NCBI RefSeq assembly: GCF_000154225.1
Contig: NZ_DS264586.1
Location: forward strand, 1,580,527-1,644,526
Length of the DNA stretch: 64,000 bases
Source: Schaalia dentiphila ATCC 17982
Lineage (GTDB): Bacteria; Actinomycetota; Actinomycetes; Actinomycetales; Actinomycetaceae
Reading direction: 5' to 3'
Positions within the stretch are counted from its first letter, which is position 1, and each line of letters starts with the position of its first letter. A program made the translations under genes and the position numbers. Of this stretch, positions 9,381 to 18,642 are shown piece by piece. Under the pieces are notes generated by a model. That model did no database searches. It was not told where the DNA came from and worked only from the letters and a program-made list of their open reading frames with translations.

Positions 9381-9386
9381 ATCCTA
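9381..9386 (-). promoter_or_regulatory. -10-like hexamer TAGGAT before the GNAT gene
   Basis: TAGGAT ends 7 nt before the ATG at 9373. GTGACT (4 of 6 matches to TTGACA) lies 18 nt upstream at 9405-9410. This is the expected geometry of a leaderless start. Confidence 0.5.
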
Positions 9387-9477
9387 CCGGCTATTCGGGC
9401 CTTTAGTCACACTGGCGCTTGACATTTGGTCAACGCGCGTGAACGGTTGTGCAGCGCGCGGGGATTTTTGCCCGTGA

Positions 9478-11586
9478 TTACGCGTCGATGCGCGTACGAT
9501 CCAGCCCCGCGGATTCCTCGACAATGAACTCCTTGCGCGGACCCACGGTCGAGCCCATGAGCAGCTCAAACACGTCCTCCGCCTGGCGCAGGGCTTCCTC
9601 GTCGGCCAGCGTGATGCGACGCAGCGAGCGGTGCGCCCGATCCATCGTTGTCTCGGCGAGCTGGTCTGCGTCCATCTCGCCCAGGCCCTTGTATCGCTGG
9701 ATGGGTTCCTTCCACGTGCGGCCCGAGCGACGCAGGGCGGCGAGCTTACGATGCAGCTCGTCCTCGGAGTAGGTGTAGATGTACTCGCGCTTCTTGCGTC
9801 CCTTGCCCGCGACCTCGATGCGATGCAGGGGCGGGACGGCGGCGTAGATGCGGCCGGCCTCGACCATGGGGCGCATGTAGCGGAAGAACAGGGTCAGCAG
9901 CAGGGTGCGGATGTGCGCGCCGTCGACGTCGGCGTCCGTCATGAGGATGACCTTGCCGTAGCGAGCCTGGGACAGGTCGAAGGTACGGCCCGAGCCCGCG
10001 CCGATCACCTGGATGATGTTGGCGCACTCGGCGTTGGCCAGCATGTCCGCGGTCGAGGCCTTCTGCACGTTGAGGATCTTTCCTCGAATCGGGAACAGGG
10101 CCTGGTAGTGGGAGTTGCGCGCGGCCTTGGCCGTACCCAGGGCGGAGTCGCCCTCGACGATGAACAGCTCGGTCTCCTCGACGTCCTCGAGGCGGCAGTC
10201 CGCGAGCTTGGCGGGCAGCGAGGAGGTTTCCAGCGCGTTCTTCTTACGCGAGATCTCCTTGTGCAGGCGTGCGGAGACGCGGGCCTTCATCTCGCCGACG
10301 ACCTTCTCCATGAGGAGGGAGGTCTGCTGCTTGTCGTCACGCTTGGAGGAGGCGAACTTGGCCTTCAGCCAGTCGGAGACCACGCGGTTGACGACGGTGC
10401 GAATCTGGGGAGTGCCCAGCGTTTCCTTTGTCTGTCCCTCGAACTGAGGCTCGGGGAAGCGCACGGTGATGACGGCGGTCATGCCGGCCTGCACGTCGTC
10501 CTTTTCGGGGCGGCCATCCTTCGCGCCGACCTTGAGTTTGCGGGCGTTCTTGTCGATCGCGGCGCGCAGGGTCTTGAGGACCGCCTGCTCGAAGCCGGTG
10601 ACGTGGGTGCCGCCCTTGGGGGTGGCGATGATGTTGACGAACGACTGGACGCTCGTGTCGTAGCCAATGCCCCAGCGCAGCGCGATGTCGACCTCGCACG
10701 TGCGCTCGACCTCGGTGGCGCGCAGGTGCCCGGTCTCGGAGTCCAGGGCCTGCACGGTCTCGTTGTAGGTGCCCTCGCCCGTGATGTGCCACGTGTCGGT
10801 GACGGGGCCGTCGGTGGCGAGCCAGTTCGCGAAGTCGACGACGCCGCCGTCGAAGCGGAAGCTCTCGTGGAGTTCCTCTTCGCCGCGCTCGTCGTAGCAG
10901 TTGATGGTCAGGCCGGGCACGAGGAACGCGGTCTGGCGGGCGCGCGCCAGCAGGTTCTCCCAGGAGAAGCCCTCGGTCGACGGGAAGATCTGGAAGTCCG
11001 CCCAGAAGCGCACGCGCGTGCCGGTCTGGGATTTCTTCACCTTGCCGACCGTCTTGAGGGTCGAGCCGTCCACGAACGGCTTGAAGGGCGAGTTGGGGGT
11101 GCGCTGCTTCGAGTCGTCGAATTCGCCGGGTTCGCCGCGGCGGAAGCACATCTCGTGGGTCTTGCCACCGCGATCGACCTGTACGTCGAGGCGGGCCGAG
11201 AGTGCGTTAACGACGGAGGCGCCGACGCCGTGGAGGCCGCCCGAGGCCGCGTAGGAGCCGCCGCCGAACTTACCGCCGGCGTGGAGCTTGGTGTAGACGA
11301 CCTCGACGCCCGTCAGGCCCTGTCCGGGGACGATGTCGACGGGGATTCCTCGGCCGTTGTCGGCGACGGAGGCGGAGTGGTCGGGGTGCAGGCGCACGTC
11401 GATCGTGTCGCAGTGGCCTTCCAGGGCCTCGTCGACCGCGTTGTCGATGATCTCCCAGAGGCAGTGCATGAGGCCCCGGTGGTCGGTGGAGCCGATGTAC
11501 ATGCCGGGGCGCTTGCGCACGGCTTCGAGCCCCTCGAGGACCGAGAGGTGCCGTGCGTTGTAGTCGGATGCATCGGTAGGAGTCAC
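9478..11586 (-). CDS. parE: DNA topoisomerase IV subunit B
   Basis: About 702 aa, normal for GyrB/ParE. This is the ATPase subunit partnering ParC. Visible motifs: the GHKL ATPase core (EIIDNAVDEAL, then DNGRGIPVD and GGLHGVGASVVNALS), the TOPRIM motif EGDSALG with DADVDGAHIRTLLLTLFFRYM, and QRYKGLGEMD near the C-terminus. The frame is open much further upstream, but family similarity only starts at DYNARHLSVLEG. I chose the GTG at 11586 because TATGAT (11599-11594) lies 7 nt before it and there is no Shine-Dalgarno; ATGs at 11595 and 11598 are the alternatives and change the N-terminus by only 3-4 residues. Confidence 0.9.
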   Translation of the reverse strand: MTPTDASDYNARHLSVLEGLEAVRKRPGMYIGSTDHRGLMHCLWEIIDNAVDEALEGHCDTIDVRLHPDHSASVADNGRGIPVDIVPGQGLTGVEVVYTKLHAGGKFGGGSYAASGGLHGVGASVVNALSARLDVQVDRGGKTHEMCFRRGEPGEFDDSKQRTPNSPFKPFVDGSTLKTVGKVKKSQTGTRVRFWADFQIFPSTEGFSWENLLARARQTAFLVPGLTINCYDERGEEELHESFRFDGGVVDFANWLATDGPVTDTWHITGEGTYNETVQALDSETGHLRATEVERTCEVDIALRWGIGYDTSVQSFVNIIATPKGGTHVTGFEQAVLKTLRAAIDKNARKLKVGAKDGRPEKDDVQAGMTAVITVRFPEPQFEGQTKETLGTPQIRTVVNRVVSDWLKAKFASSKRDDKQQTSLLMEKVVGEMKARVSARLHKEISRKKNALETSSLPAKLADCRLEDVEETELFIVEGDSALGTAKAARNSHYQALFPIRGKILNVQKASTADMLANAECANIIQVIGAGSGRTFDLSQARYGKVILMTDADVDGAHIRTLLLTLFFRYMRPMVEAGRIYAAVPPLHRIEVAGKGRKKREYIYTYSEDELHRKLAALRRSGRTWKEPIQRYKGLGEMDADQLAETTMDRAHRSLRRITLADEEALRQAEDVFELLMGSTVGPRKEFIVEESAGLDRTRIDA

Positions 11587-11593
11587 GATGTGC

Positions 11594-11599
11594 ATCATA
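11594..11599 (-). promoter_or_regulatory. -10-like hexamer TATGAT before parE
   Basis: TATGAT followed by 7 nt and GTG. No good -35 element is visible at 16-18 nt. If it is the true -10, parE is translated from a leaderless mRNA starting at the GTG. Confidence 0.45.
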
Positions 11600-11835
11600 T
11601 GTGGGTCAACGCTCGTTTGTGGCCAACGGTGCGCGTGGCGCGGGTTCTGGGACGCTTTCCACGATTGACGAGGCCGGGGCCAGATCCCGCTGGGGGGGTG
11701 CCGTTTCGGGGGCTGTTGGGGCATATTGAAGGAGGGTTTGCGCTCCCCCGTTTCATTGTGTCGGCGTGCGGGCAGTCGATTGCGCCCCGGGTGAACAGGG
11801 GTGCGAGGCGCGGGGTGATGGTGTGTGATGGAAGC

Positions 11836-12051
11836 ATGAACGCACAGACTCTTGAACGCCCCGTACTGGACGAGCCGCAGCTCAGCGCGGCTAATCGTTG
11901 CGACGCCTGCGGCGCTCGCGCCTGGGTTCGTGCGACGATGCCTTCGGGTGGCCAGCTCTACTTCTGCGGCCACCACGCAAACGAGCACCTGCCCTCACTG
12001 GTGGGTGGCGGCGCACAGATCCTGGACGAGCGTCATTTCATGAACGACTGA
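11836..12051 (+). CDS. Small DUF7455-type zinc-ribbon-like protein
   Basis: 71 aa from the ATG at 11836, which has GGAAG just upstream. It contains CDACG near the start and CGHHANEH further on, a C-x2-C...C-x-H-H arrangement that could bind zinc. The pattern (AANRCDACGARAWVRATMPSGG, shown here in two pieces: AANRCDACGARAW and VRATMPSGG) matches the small actinobacterial DUF7455 family, often found beside parE or sigma-factor genes. It is divergent from parE, with a strong terminator immediately downstream, so it is a single-gene unit. Function unknown. Confidence 0.8.
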   Translation: MNAQTLERPVLDEPQLSAANRCDACGARAWVRATMPSGGQLYFCGHHANEHLPSLVGGGAQILDERHFMND

Positions 12052-12091
12052 GAGCGAGCCTCCCGCAGCGGCGGGACGCACGGCTTGCAGG

Positions 12092-12128
12092 CGCGGGCGG
12101 GGACCAACGGGTCCCCGCCCGCGTTTTT
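12092..12128 (+). terminator. Rho-independent terminator after the DUF7455 gene
   Basis: Perfect 14-bp GC-rich stem (12092-12105 with 12110-12123), AACG loop, then TTTTT. Confidence 0.92.
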
Positions 12129-12306
12129 CTTGCGCACATCGTTGTTGCGCCTATTTGCGATGCCTGCGTCACGAAACCGCTCTTGATCCGTACTTTTGCT
12201 CCTCTCCCCCGCGCGCCTGTCAAAAACCACGTGATACAGTTACGAGCCGCTTTCGGGCACAAAAAGTGGCGAACTGACACACTTTCGCCCACATTGGAGC
12301 AAAGCC

Positions 12307-13407
12307 ATGAAAATAGCGTGGAACGAAATAAAATACCAACCAAAGAAGTTCATTCTCATCGAGTTCCTGATCGCCACGCTCATGTTCATGGTCGTGTTCC
12401 TCTCGGGTCTCACCAACGGCCTCGCCTCCTCCGTATCCGCGCAGATCCAGAACTACGGGGCCGCGACGTACATCTTGTCGACGGACTCCGAGGGCGTCAT
12501 CCCCTATTCCTCCGTGACCGAAGAGGACATCGAGGAGCTGGAAGCTCGCGGCTTGTCGGACTACGCCGGCCTGGTCATCCAGCGAGCCGCCATCACGCGC
12601 GGCGATGACTCCAACACCCTGGACATCACCTACTTCGCGACAGACCATAACGAGGATGGCACTCTCGAGCCCGCGGTCATCGACTCCGACGTGAGCGCGT
12701 CCGGACTCAAGGAGAACGAGGTCATCCTGGATCGCGCGTTTGAGGACGAGGGGATCCGCGTGGGAGACCAGGTGATCGACAAGATGTCCGAGCAGGCGCT
12801 GACGGTCGTTGCTTTCGCGAAGAACGCCAACTATGGCTACAGCGACATCGGCTTCGTGTCCTCGCAGACCTATGCGGCGATGCGCGCGAAGACCGACCCT
12901 AACTACCAGTGGCACGCTCAGACGATCGTCACCTCGAAGGAGATTGCGGCCGACGATCTGCCCAGCGACCTGATGGTGGCCGACCGCCAGCAGGTTATCG
13001 ACAAGATTCCGGGATACAAGGCTCAGAACCTCACCTTGAAGATGATGACCTGGGTGCTCCTCGTGGCCTCGTCGTCCGTCCTCGGCGTGTTCTTCTACAT
13101 CCTGACTCTTCAGAAGCTTCGGCAATTCGGAGTGTTGAAGGCGATCGGCATGCGGATGCGGACCATCACCTACATCCAGATCTCCCAGCTGACGATCATT
13201 TCGTTGATCGGTGTGACGATCGGGCTGGGCCTGGCGGCTCTTGTTGCCCCCTTCTTGCCAAGTACCGTCCCGTCCATCATGACGCTCTCGGACACCGTGA
13301 CAGTCGCGGTGAGTTTCGTCGTGACCTCGATCCTGTGCGGCGCGCTGTCGCTACTCAAGATCAAGAAGGTGGACCCCATCGACGTCATCGGCGGAAACGG
13401 AGAATAA
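12307..13407 (+). CDS. ABC transporter permease, FtsX/HrtB-like
   Basis: 366 aa. One N-terminal membrane helix (about 16-40), a large extracytoplasmic domain (about 40-250) and three C-terminal helices form the MacB/FtsX core topology. The tail KIKKVDPIDVIGGN is typical of FtsX-type permeases. GGAGCAAAG precedes the ATG. It is followed after 1 bp by its ATPase. HrtBA haem exporters and DevCA exporters share this arrangement and size, so the cargo could be a haem-like or lipid-like toxic compound. That is inference, because no sensor kinase or haem regulator lies beside it. Confidence 0.8.
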   Translation: MKIAWNEIKYQPKKFILIEFLIATLMFMVVFLSGLTNGLASSVSAQIQNYGAATYILSTDSEGVIPYSSVTEEDIEELEARGLSDYAGLVIQRAAITRGDDSNTLDITYFATDHNEDGTLEPAVIDSDVSASGLKENEVILDRAFEDEGIRVGDQVIDKMSEQALTVVAFAKNANYGYSDIGFVSSQTYAAMRAKTDPNYQWHAQTIVTSKEIAADDLPSDLMVADRQQVIDKIPGYKAQNLTLKMMTWVLLVASSSVLGVFFYILTLQKLRQFGVLKAIGMRMRTITYIQISQLTIISLIGVTIGLGLAALVAPFLPSTVPSIMTLSDTVTVAVSFVVTSILCGALSLLKIKKVDPIDVIGGNGE

Positions 13408-13408
13408 A

Positions 13409-14092
13409 ATGGCGATCATCGAACTGGACAACATCGGAAAGTCCTACGCCGACGGCGACGAGATCCACCACGTGCTCAGCGGGCTGAACCTGAGCGTCGA
13501 CAACGGCGAATTCGTGGCGATCCTCGGGCCTTCCGGTTCCGGAAAGTCGACGCTCCTGTCTATCGCTGGCCTGCTGTTGTCGGCCGACGAGGGACGCATC
13601 TCCATCGCCGGCGAGGACCTCACACAGCTGAGCCAGAAGCAGTGGACACGCAAGCGCCTGGAGCTGCTGGGCTTCATCTTCCAGGACCACCAGCTCCTGC
13701 CCTACATGCGTATTGGCGATCAGCTCGAGTTGGTCGCCAAGCTCAAGGGTCAGAAGGACAAGGCTGCACGCCAGGCAGAGGTCCGCTCCCTCATGGAGGA
13801 CCTGGGGATCGAGGCCTCCTACGCGAAGTATCCGCGCCAGATGTCGGGCGGTCAGAAGCAGAGGGCGGCGATCGCTCGCGCCTTCGTTGGCAACCCGCAG
13901 CTGATCCTGGCAGACGAGCCGACCGCGAGCCTGGACCCGGACCGCGGCCAGGAGATCGCGCAGCTGATCAGCAAGGAAGTCAAGTCCACCCACAAGTGTG
14001 CCATCATGGTGACCCACGATCGCTCGATCCTGCCCTACGTGGACACGATCTACGAGCTCACGCACGGCACGCTGACAAGGCTCGCGGCCTGA
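13409..14092 (+). CDS. ABC transporter ATP-binding protein, HrtA/LolD-like
   Basis: 227 aa, typical of MacB/LolD/HrtA ATPases. Walker A GPSGSGKST (residues 40-48), Q-loop region FIFQDHQLLPYM, signature MSGGQKQRAAIARAF, Walker B LILADEPTASLD, and the switch histidine in MVTHDRS. It energises the permease encoded just upstream; the 1-bp spacing suggests translational coupling. A 14-bp stem hairpin follows the gene. Confidence 0.88.
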   Translation: MAIIELDNIGKSYADGDEIHHVLSGLNLSVDNGEFVAILGPSGSGKSTLLSIAGLLLSADEGRISIAGEDLTQLSQKQWTRKRLELLGFIFQDHQLLPYMRIGDQLELVAKLKGQKDKAARQAEVRSLMEDLGIEASYAKYPRQMSGGQKQRAAIARAFVGNPQLILADEPTASLDPDRGQEIAQLISKEVKSTHKCAIMVTHDRSILPYVDTIYELTHGTLTRLAA

Positions 14093-14143
14093 GCCGGCTG
14101 CTGGCTTCGCGCGCGCTCCACTCACATTGCAGCGGCGGTGACG

Positions 14144-14182
14144 GTGCGGATCTCCTGGGCTCTGCTTTCAGGAGATCCGCAC
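14144..14182. terminator. Hairpin between the ABC pair and the broken antitoxin-like gene
   Basis: Perfect 14-bp stem (14144-14157 with 14169-14182) and 11-nt loop, between convergent genes. No clear T-run, so its strength is uncertain. Confidence 0.7.
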
Positions 14183-14186
14183 AGCT

Positions 14187-14474
14187 TCAGGCCTTCAGCG
14201 CCAGCAGGCCCTCCGAGATAAAACGACGCACAAGCTCACTACGGGTTTGTCCGAGTTCCCCGGTAGCCTCGTCGAGCTCCCGAACCAAGGATTCAGGCAG
14301 GCGCGTGCCGACCGGCTATTAGTCCTCACCTAAGAGCTGCGGACGCCCTGGCAGCACCTTCCAGGCTCCGTCACATTCGCCCGCTTCGAAGCGCTGAGCA
14401 TCCGCTTCAAGGTCGGCGTCGGTAACGGTGATCCCTCCCGCGAGATGGTAGGTCCCCTCTTGCTTCTTGCTCAT
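14187..14474 (-). pseudogene. Ribbon-helix-helix (CopG-like) antitoxin-type gene broken by two in-frame stops
   Basis: A single reading frame runs from the ATG at 14474 (strong GGAGGAGAGG upstream) to TGA at 14187, but codons 52 and 53 are TAA TAG (14321-14316). The first part (51 aa) ends in PGRPQLLGED. The second part continues in the same frame with TRLPESLVRELDEATGELG and TRSELVRRFISEGLLALKA, the DNA-binding strand and two helices expected of a CopG/RHH antitoxin. Known relatives have the GRP...RLP joint as one protein, so the stops split the linker from the domain. No toxin gene is adjacent. The downstream part has no good start codon, so I call it a pseudogene. Readthrough or a sequence error are alternatives. 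Confidence 0.75.
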
Positions 14475-14575
14475 TACCCTCTCCTCCCGGGTCCAAATAT
14501 TTCTGTCATCATTTTCTTTGAAGGCGGTGTCATCGCGAGTAGAAGCAACGGCTTTTCCACACGAGGAGCACTCCC

Positions 14576-17500
14576 CTAGTCCGCGAGGCGCTGGGAGACC
14601 ACCGTGGTGACGCCATCGCGCATTGTGACGCCGTAGAGGGCGTCCGCGATCTCCATCGTGCGCTTCTGGTGCGTGATGACAATCAGCTGCGAGGTCTCCT
14701 GCAGCTCCTTGAAGATGGCGAGCAGGCGTGTCAGGTTCATGTCGTCCAGGGCGGCCTCGACCTCGTCCATGACGTAGAAGGGAGAGGGCCGCGCCTTGAA
14801 GATCGCGACCAGGAACGCGATCGCGGCCAGGGAACGCTCGCCGCCCGACAGCAGCGACAGGCGCTTCACCTTCTTGCCCGCGGGCCGAACCTCGATCTCG
14901 ATGCCGGTCGTCAGCATGTCGTCCGGGTCGGTGAGCACGAGTTCGCCCTGTCCGCCCGGGAACAGCACGCCGAACACGTGCTCGAACTGCTCGCGCGTCT
15001 CGGCGAACGCCGACGCGAAGGCCTCCTCCACCAGGCGATCCACGTCCTGCACGATGCGCAGCAGGTCCGCCTTCGAAGCTTTGAGGTCCTGCACCTGATC
15101 CACCAGGAACTTGTGCCGCGATGCCAGTGCCTCGTGCTCCTCGAGCGCCAGGGGGTTCACGCGCCCCAGCTTCTCCAGGTCCTTCTGCGCCTTGGCGAGC
15201 GCTCGCTCCTGCTCGGCGCGCACGTAGGCGCTCGGCTCGGCGGCCGCGGCCTTCTCAACCTGGTCGGGGTCGAGCGGCAGCATCGGCACCAGCGTCTGGG
15301 GGCCAAACTCGGCGAGCAGCTGCTCGGGTTCGAGGGACAGCTCCTCCAGGGCGCGCCGCTGCAGGTCCTCGACGCGCAGGCGCGTCTGTTCGGCGGCGAT
15401 CTGCCCCTGGTGGGCCGAGGCCGTGGCCTCCGACAGCTCCGCGCTCAGCCGGTCCAGGGCGCGGCGGGCGTCCGAGACCTCCTGGGAGACCTGGGAGCGC
15501 CGCTCACTCAGGCGGTCGCGCTCGGCGACGGCCTGAGCGAGGGCACGCTCGGCTGCCTCGAGGGCCACGCGGGCTGCGGCCTCCACGTCCGAGGCCGTGG
15601 CCAGCTCCGTCTTGCGCGCGGCCTCGCGCCGGGCGTAACGGGCGCGCTCCTCGCGCTCGGCGGCGGCTGCTTGGCGCAGGGAGCGGGCGCGGGAGGCGGC
15701 GCGCCGCGATTGTTCTTCGAGGGCTCGCAGTGATAGGCGTGCCTCGTTTTCGGCCTCGCGGGCCTCGCGTGCGGCGCGGGAGGCTGCGTCCGCGCGGGCC
15801 TGGGCGTCTTCGAGGGACTCGGGTGGGCCGACGGTGTCGGCGCCATCGAGGCGTGCGCGTGCGCCAACGTCCTGCTCGCGGGCCCACGTGACCTGCTCGT
15901 CGGCGCGGCGGGCCACGTCGTGGGCGCGCTCGGCCTCAGCTCGGGCGGCCTGCGCGGCCGACTGGGCGCGGGCCAGCTCCTGGGCTTCCTTGGCGCGCTG
16001 CGCGTCCTCCTCGCGCAGGGCCTTCAGGGCGTCGTTTGCCTCGCGGATGCAGCGGTCCAGGTTCGCGTTTGCCTCGCTGAGCTGCTCAGACACATCGGCC
16101 ATGCGGGCTTGGACGGCCTCGGCCTGCGCGCACGCCTCCTCGTAGTCGGCGCGCACGGAGAGCACAGAGGAGGCCTGGCGGCCGCCCTCCACCGACCAAG
16201 AGCGCAGCACGTCGCCACCTGACGTGACAACTACGCGCACACCGGGCATGTCCAGCACGTCAGCGGCGGCCACAAGGGAGCACGAAACGACCCCGTCCAG
16301 CAGGGATACCAGCGGCGCGGCGGCCCCCTCGCAGGCAACGACGTCGGCAAGCCACGTCGCACCCTCGGGCAGATCGGCGCGGGCTGCACCGATCCCGTCA
16401 TCGGAATCGTGAGAAAGATCATCAGAAGAACCCGACGCTACAACAAGCCGCAGCGAGCGCCCTGCCGCGCGGGCAGCGTCCAGCTCGTCCAGGCCTCGGG
16501 CCAGGGAGTCGACGACGACGGCGTCAGCGAAGGGGGCGAGCGCGGCGGCGACGGCGTCCTCAAAACCAGGCGTGACGTGCAGGAGGGGCGCGACCTGGCC
16601 GAGCACGCCGGGACGTCCCAGTAGCTCTGCGGTGCCGTCCTCGGGGGTCAGCAGCTGCTCGAGCGCGTCGCGGCGCGCCTCCCAGCGCGCGCGGTCGGCT
16701 CGGGCCTCGCGCTCGACGCCGAGCAGCTCGTCCACGCGGGCGCGTGCGGCGTCGCGCCGGGCTGAGGCCTCGGCGTGTGCGCGGGCCGCTCCCCCGCTGG
16801 CTTCTTCCTCGGACGAGGCCCCCTCAGCAACACCAACAGAGCCCACAGACGACACGGGCACGGCCTTCTCTGCGGCCTCAGCGCGCTCCTGGGCCGCGCG
16901 GTAGGCGCCCCACGCGCGGTCGGCCTCGGCGATCGCAGCCTCCAGGCGAGACGCGGCCGTGGAGGCGTCGCCCGTCAGGCGCGCGACCTTCTCGCGGTGG
17001 TCGGCGATGACGCGGTTGACGCGGGCCAGCTCGCGGGACGCGGAATCGTCGGCGTCCTCGGCGGCCTCACGCGCACGAGTCGCGGACATCAGCGCGGAGC
17101 GCGCGGCCTCGACCTGACCGGCCAGGGTCGCGTCCTCGGCGCCGGCGACGCGGGCGCGCTCGTCGAGCACGTCGGGGTCCTCGCCGCCCGGTGGCAGCTC
17201 GGGGGTCGCCCTCAACGCAACCTTCTGGGTCGCGGCCATGAGCGTGCCGCGCAGGCGCTCGGTGATCGTGGTCAGCGACTGCCAGTCGGAGGATGCCTGC
17301 TCGAGCGCCGGCGAGGACGCGCGCTCAGCGTCCTCCAGGCGCGCAAGCTCAGCGCGCGCGGCCGCAATCTGCTCCTCGAGCGAGGCCCGGCGGGCGGCGG
17401 CCGACTCGTCCGATGCCTCGAGCACCGATAGCTTCGACAGCGCAGAGGCCAAGTCATCCGCGAGCAGGCGGGCCTTCGCGTCGCGCACGCGCGCCTGAAT

Positions 17501-18151
17501 GAGGGACGCGCGACGAGCAACCCGCGCCTGGCGAGCCAGGGGCCCCAGCTGGCGGTGAATCTCGTTGGTCAGGTCCAGGACGCGCACGAGGTTCGCGTCC
17601 ATGTCGGCCAGCTTCTTGAGCGCACGTTCCTTGCGCCGGCGATGCTTCAGGACACCTGCGGGCTCTTCGATGAACCCGCGACGCTCCTCGGGCGTAGAGG
17701 ACAGAATCGCGTCGAGCTGTCCCTGGCCGACGATGACGTGCATCTGACGGCCCATGCCCGTGTCGGAGAGGAGCTCCTGCACGTCCAGCAGCCTCGCCGG
17801 AGTGCCGTTAATGGAGTATTCGGAGCCTCCCCCGCGGAACAGGGTGCGGCTGATCGTCACCTCGGAATACTCGATGTCGAGCAGCCCGTCGGTGTTGTCA
17901 ATCGTCAGGTCCACCTGGGCGCGCCCCAACGCCGCGCGCCCAGATGTCCCCGCGAAAATCACGTCCGCCATTTGCCCGCCGCGCAGCGCGCGGGCACCCT
18001 GCTCGCCCATGACCCAGGCGAGAGCGTCGACGACGTTGGATTTACCCGACCCGTTGGGGCCGACGACGCACGTAATGCCCGGTTCGAGGGCGAGCGTGGT
18101 CGCACTGGCGAAGGACTTAAAGCCCCGCAGTGTCAGGTTTTTGAGGTACAC
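14576..18151 (-). CDS. smc: Chromosome segregation protein SMC
   Basis: 1191 aa, normal for bacterial SMC. N-terminal ATPase half has Walker A GPNGSGKSNVVDALAW at about residues 31-46. Long Ala/Glu/Arg-rich coiled coils flank a central hinge (about 510-650). The C-terminal half carries the signature LSGGERSLAAIAFL and Walker B FYVMDEVEAALDD. It organises and condenses the chromosome with ScpA and ScpB, which are not in this window. It starts 20 bp after ndk and is probably read from the dhaKLM-ndk transcript or its own promoter. The GTG at 18151 fits the conserved start YLKNLTLRGFKSF. Confidence 0.95.
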   Translation of the reverse strand: MYLKNLTLRGFKSFASATTLALEPGITCVVGPNGSGKSNVVDALAWVMGEQGARALRGGQMADVIFAGTSGRAALGRAQVDLTIDNTDGLLDIEYSEVTISRTLFRGGGSEYSINGTPARLLDVQELLSDTGMGRQMHVIVGQGQLDAILSSTPEERRGFIEEPAGVLKHRRRKERALKKLADMDANLVRVLDLTNEIHRQLGPLARQARVARRASLIQARVRDAKARLLADDLASALSKLSVLEASDESAAARRASLEEQIAAARAELARLEDAERASSPALEQASSDWQSLTTITERLRGTLMAATQKVALRATPELPPGGEDPDVLDERARVAGAEDATLAGQVEAARSALMSATRAREAAEDADDSASRELARVNRVIADHREKVARLTGDASTAASRLEAAIAEADRAWGAYRAAQERAEAAEKAVPVSSVGSVGVAEGASSEEEASGGAARAHAEASARRDAARARVDELLGVEREARADRARWEARRDALEQLLTPEDGTAELLGRPGVLGQVAPLLHVTPGFEDAVAAALAPFADAVVVDSLARGLDELDAARAAGRSLRLVVASGSSDDLSHDSDDGIGAARADLPEGATWLADVVACEGAAAPLVSLLDGVVSCSLVAAADVLDMPGVRVVVTSGGDVLRSWSVEGGRQASSVLSVRADYEEACAQAEAVQARMADVSEQLSEANANLDRCIREANDALKALREEDAQRAKEAQELARAQSAAQAARAEAERAHDVARRADEQVTWAREQDVGARARLDGADTVGPPESLEDAQARADAASRAAREAREAENEARLSLRALEEQSRRAASRARSLRQAAAAEREERARYARREAARKTELATASDVEAAARVALEAAERALAQAVAERDRLSERRSQVSQEVSDARRALDRLSAELSEATASAHQGQIAAEQTRLRVEDLQRRALEELSLEPEQLLAEFGPQTLVPMLPLDPDQVEKAAAAEPSAYVRAEQERALAKAQKDLEKLGRVNPLALEEHEALASRHKFLVDQVQDLKASKADLLRIVQDVDRLVEEAFASAFAETREQFEHVFGVLFPGGQGELVLTDPDDMLTTGIEIEVRPAGKKVKRLSLLSGGERSLAAIAFLVAIFKARPSPFYVMDEVEAALDDMNLTRLLAIFKELQETSQLIVITHQKRTMEIADALYGVTMRDGVTTVVSQRLAD

Positions 18152-18171
18152 CCTTGCAGGTTAGCCGTGTC

Positions 18172-18642
18172 TCAGTAAATCTCCGGGAACCACAGGGAGA
18201 TTTCGCGCGTTGCGTTGTCCACAGAGTCCGAGCCGTGGATCAGGTTCTCCATGTGGGGGCTGTTCCACGCGCGACCAAGGTCTCCGCGGATCGTGCCCGC
18301 GGGGGCCGTCGTCGGATCGGTCGAGCCCATGAGGACGCGCATGCCCTCGACGACGCGCTGGCCTTCGACGATGATGGCGACGACCGGGCCGGAGCTCATG
18401 AACTCCAGGAGGCCCTCGAAGAAGGGCTTGTCCTTGTGGTCGGCGTAGTGCTCGGCGAGCAGCTCGCGGGAGGCGATCATGAGCTTGAGGCCCTTGATCG
18501 TGTAGCCCTTGGCCTCGATGCGGCGCAGGATCTCACCGGTCAGGCCGCGGGCGTAGCCGTCGGGCTTCACGACGATGAGGGTGTGCTCCAGGGTGGGGTC
18601 GAGAAGGTGCTGGGGCTCCAGCAGAACACTCTTAGCGCTCAC
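18172..18642 (-). CDS. ndk: Nucleoside diphosphate kinase
   Basis: 156 aa. It transfers the terminal phosphate between NTPs and NDPs through a phosphohistidine; the catalytic His is in NLIHGSDSVDNA. The P-site VKPDGYARGL is intact. The usual length is 135-140; about 18 extra N-terminal residues precede LEHTLIVVKPDG, and the start is fixed by a 4-bp ATGA overlap with dhaM. In most actinobacteria ndk follows folC; here dhaKLM lies between them. Confidence 0.93.
   Translation of the reverse strand: MSAKSVLLEPQHLLDPTLEHTLIVVKPDGYARGLTGEILRRIEAKGYTIKGLKLMIASRELLAEHYADHKDKPFFEGLLEFMSSGPVVAIIVEGQRVVEGMRVLMGSTDPTTAPAGTIRGDLGRAWNSPHMENLIHGSDSVDNATREISLWFPEIY

Noticed and set aside
11599..11988. N-terminal extension of parE up to 11988
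   Set aside because: The extension has no family similarity, is Pro/Arg/His-rich, and overlaps the divergent DUF7455 gene.
12307..14092. ABC pair as a complete haem-sensing export system
   Set aside because: Topology fits HrtBA, but there is no haem-responsive kinase or regulator beside it, so the substrate is left open.
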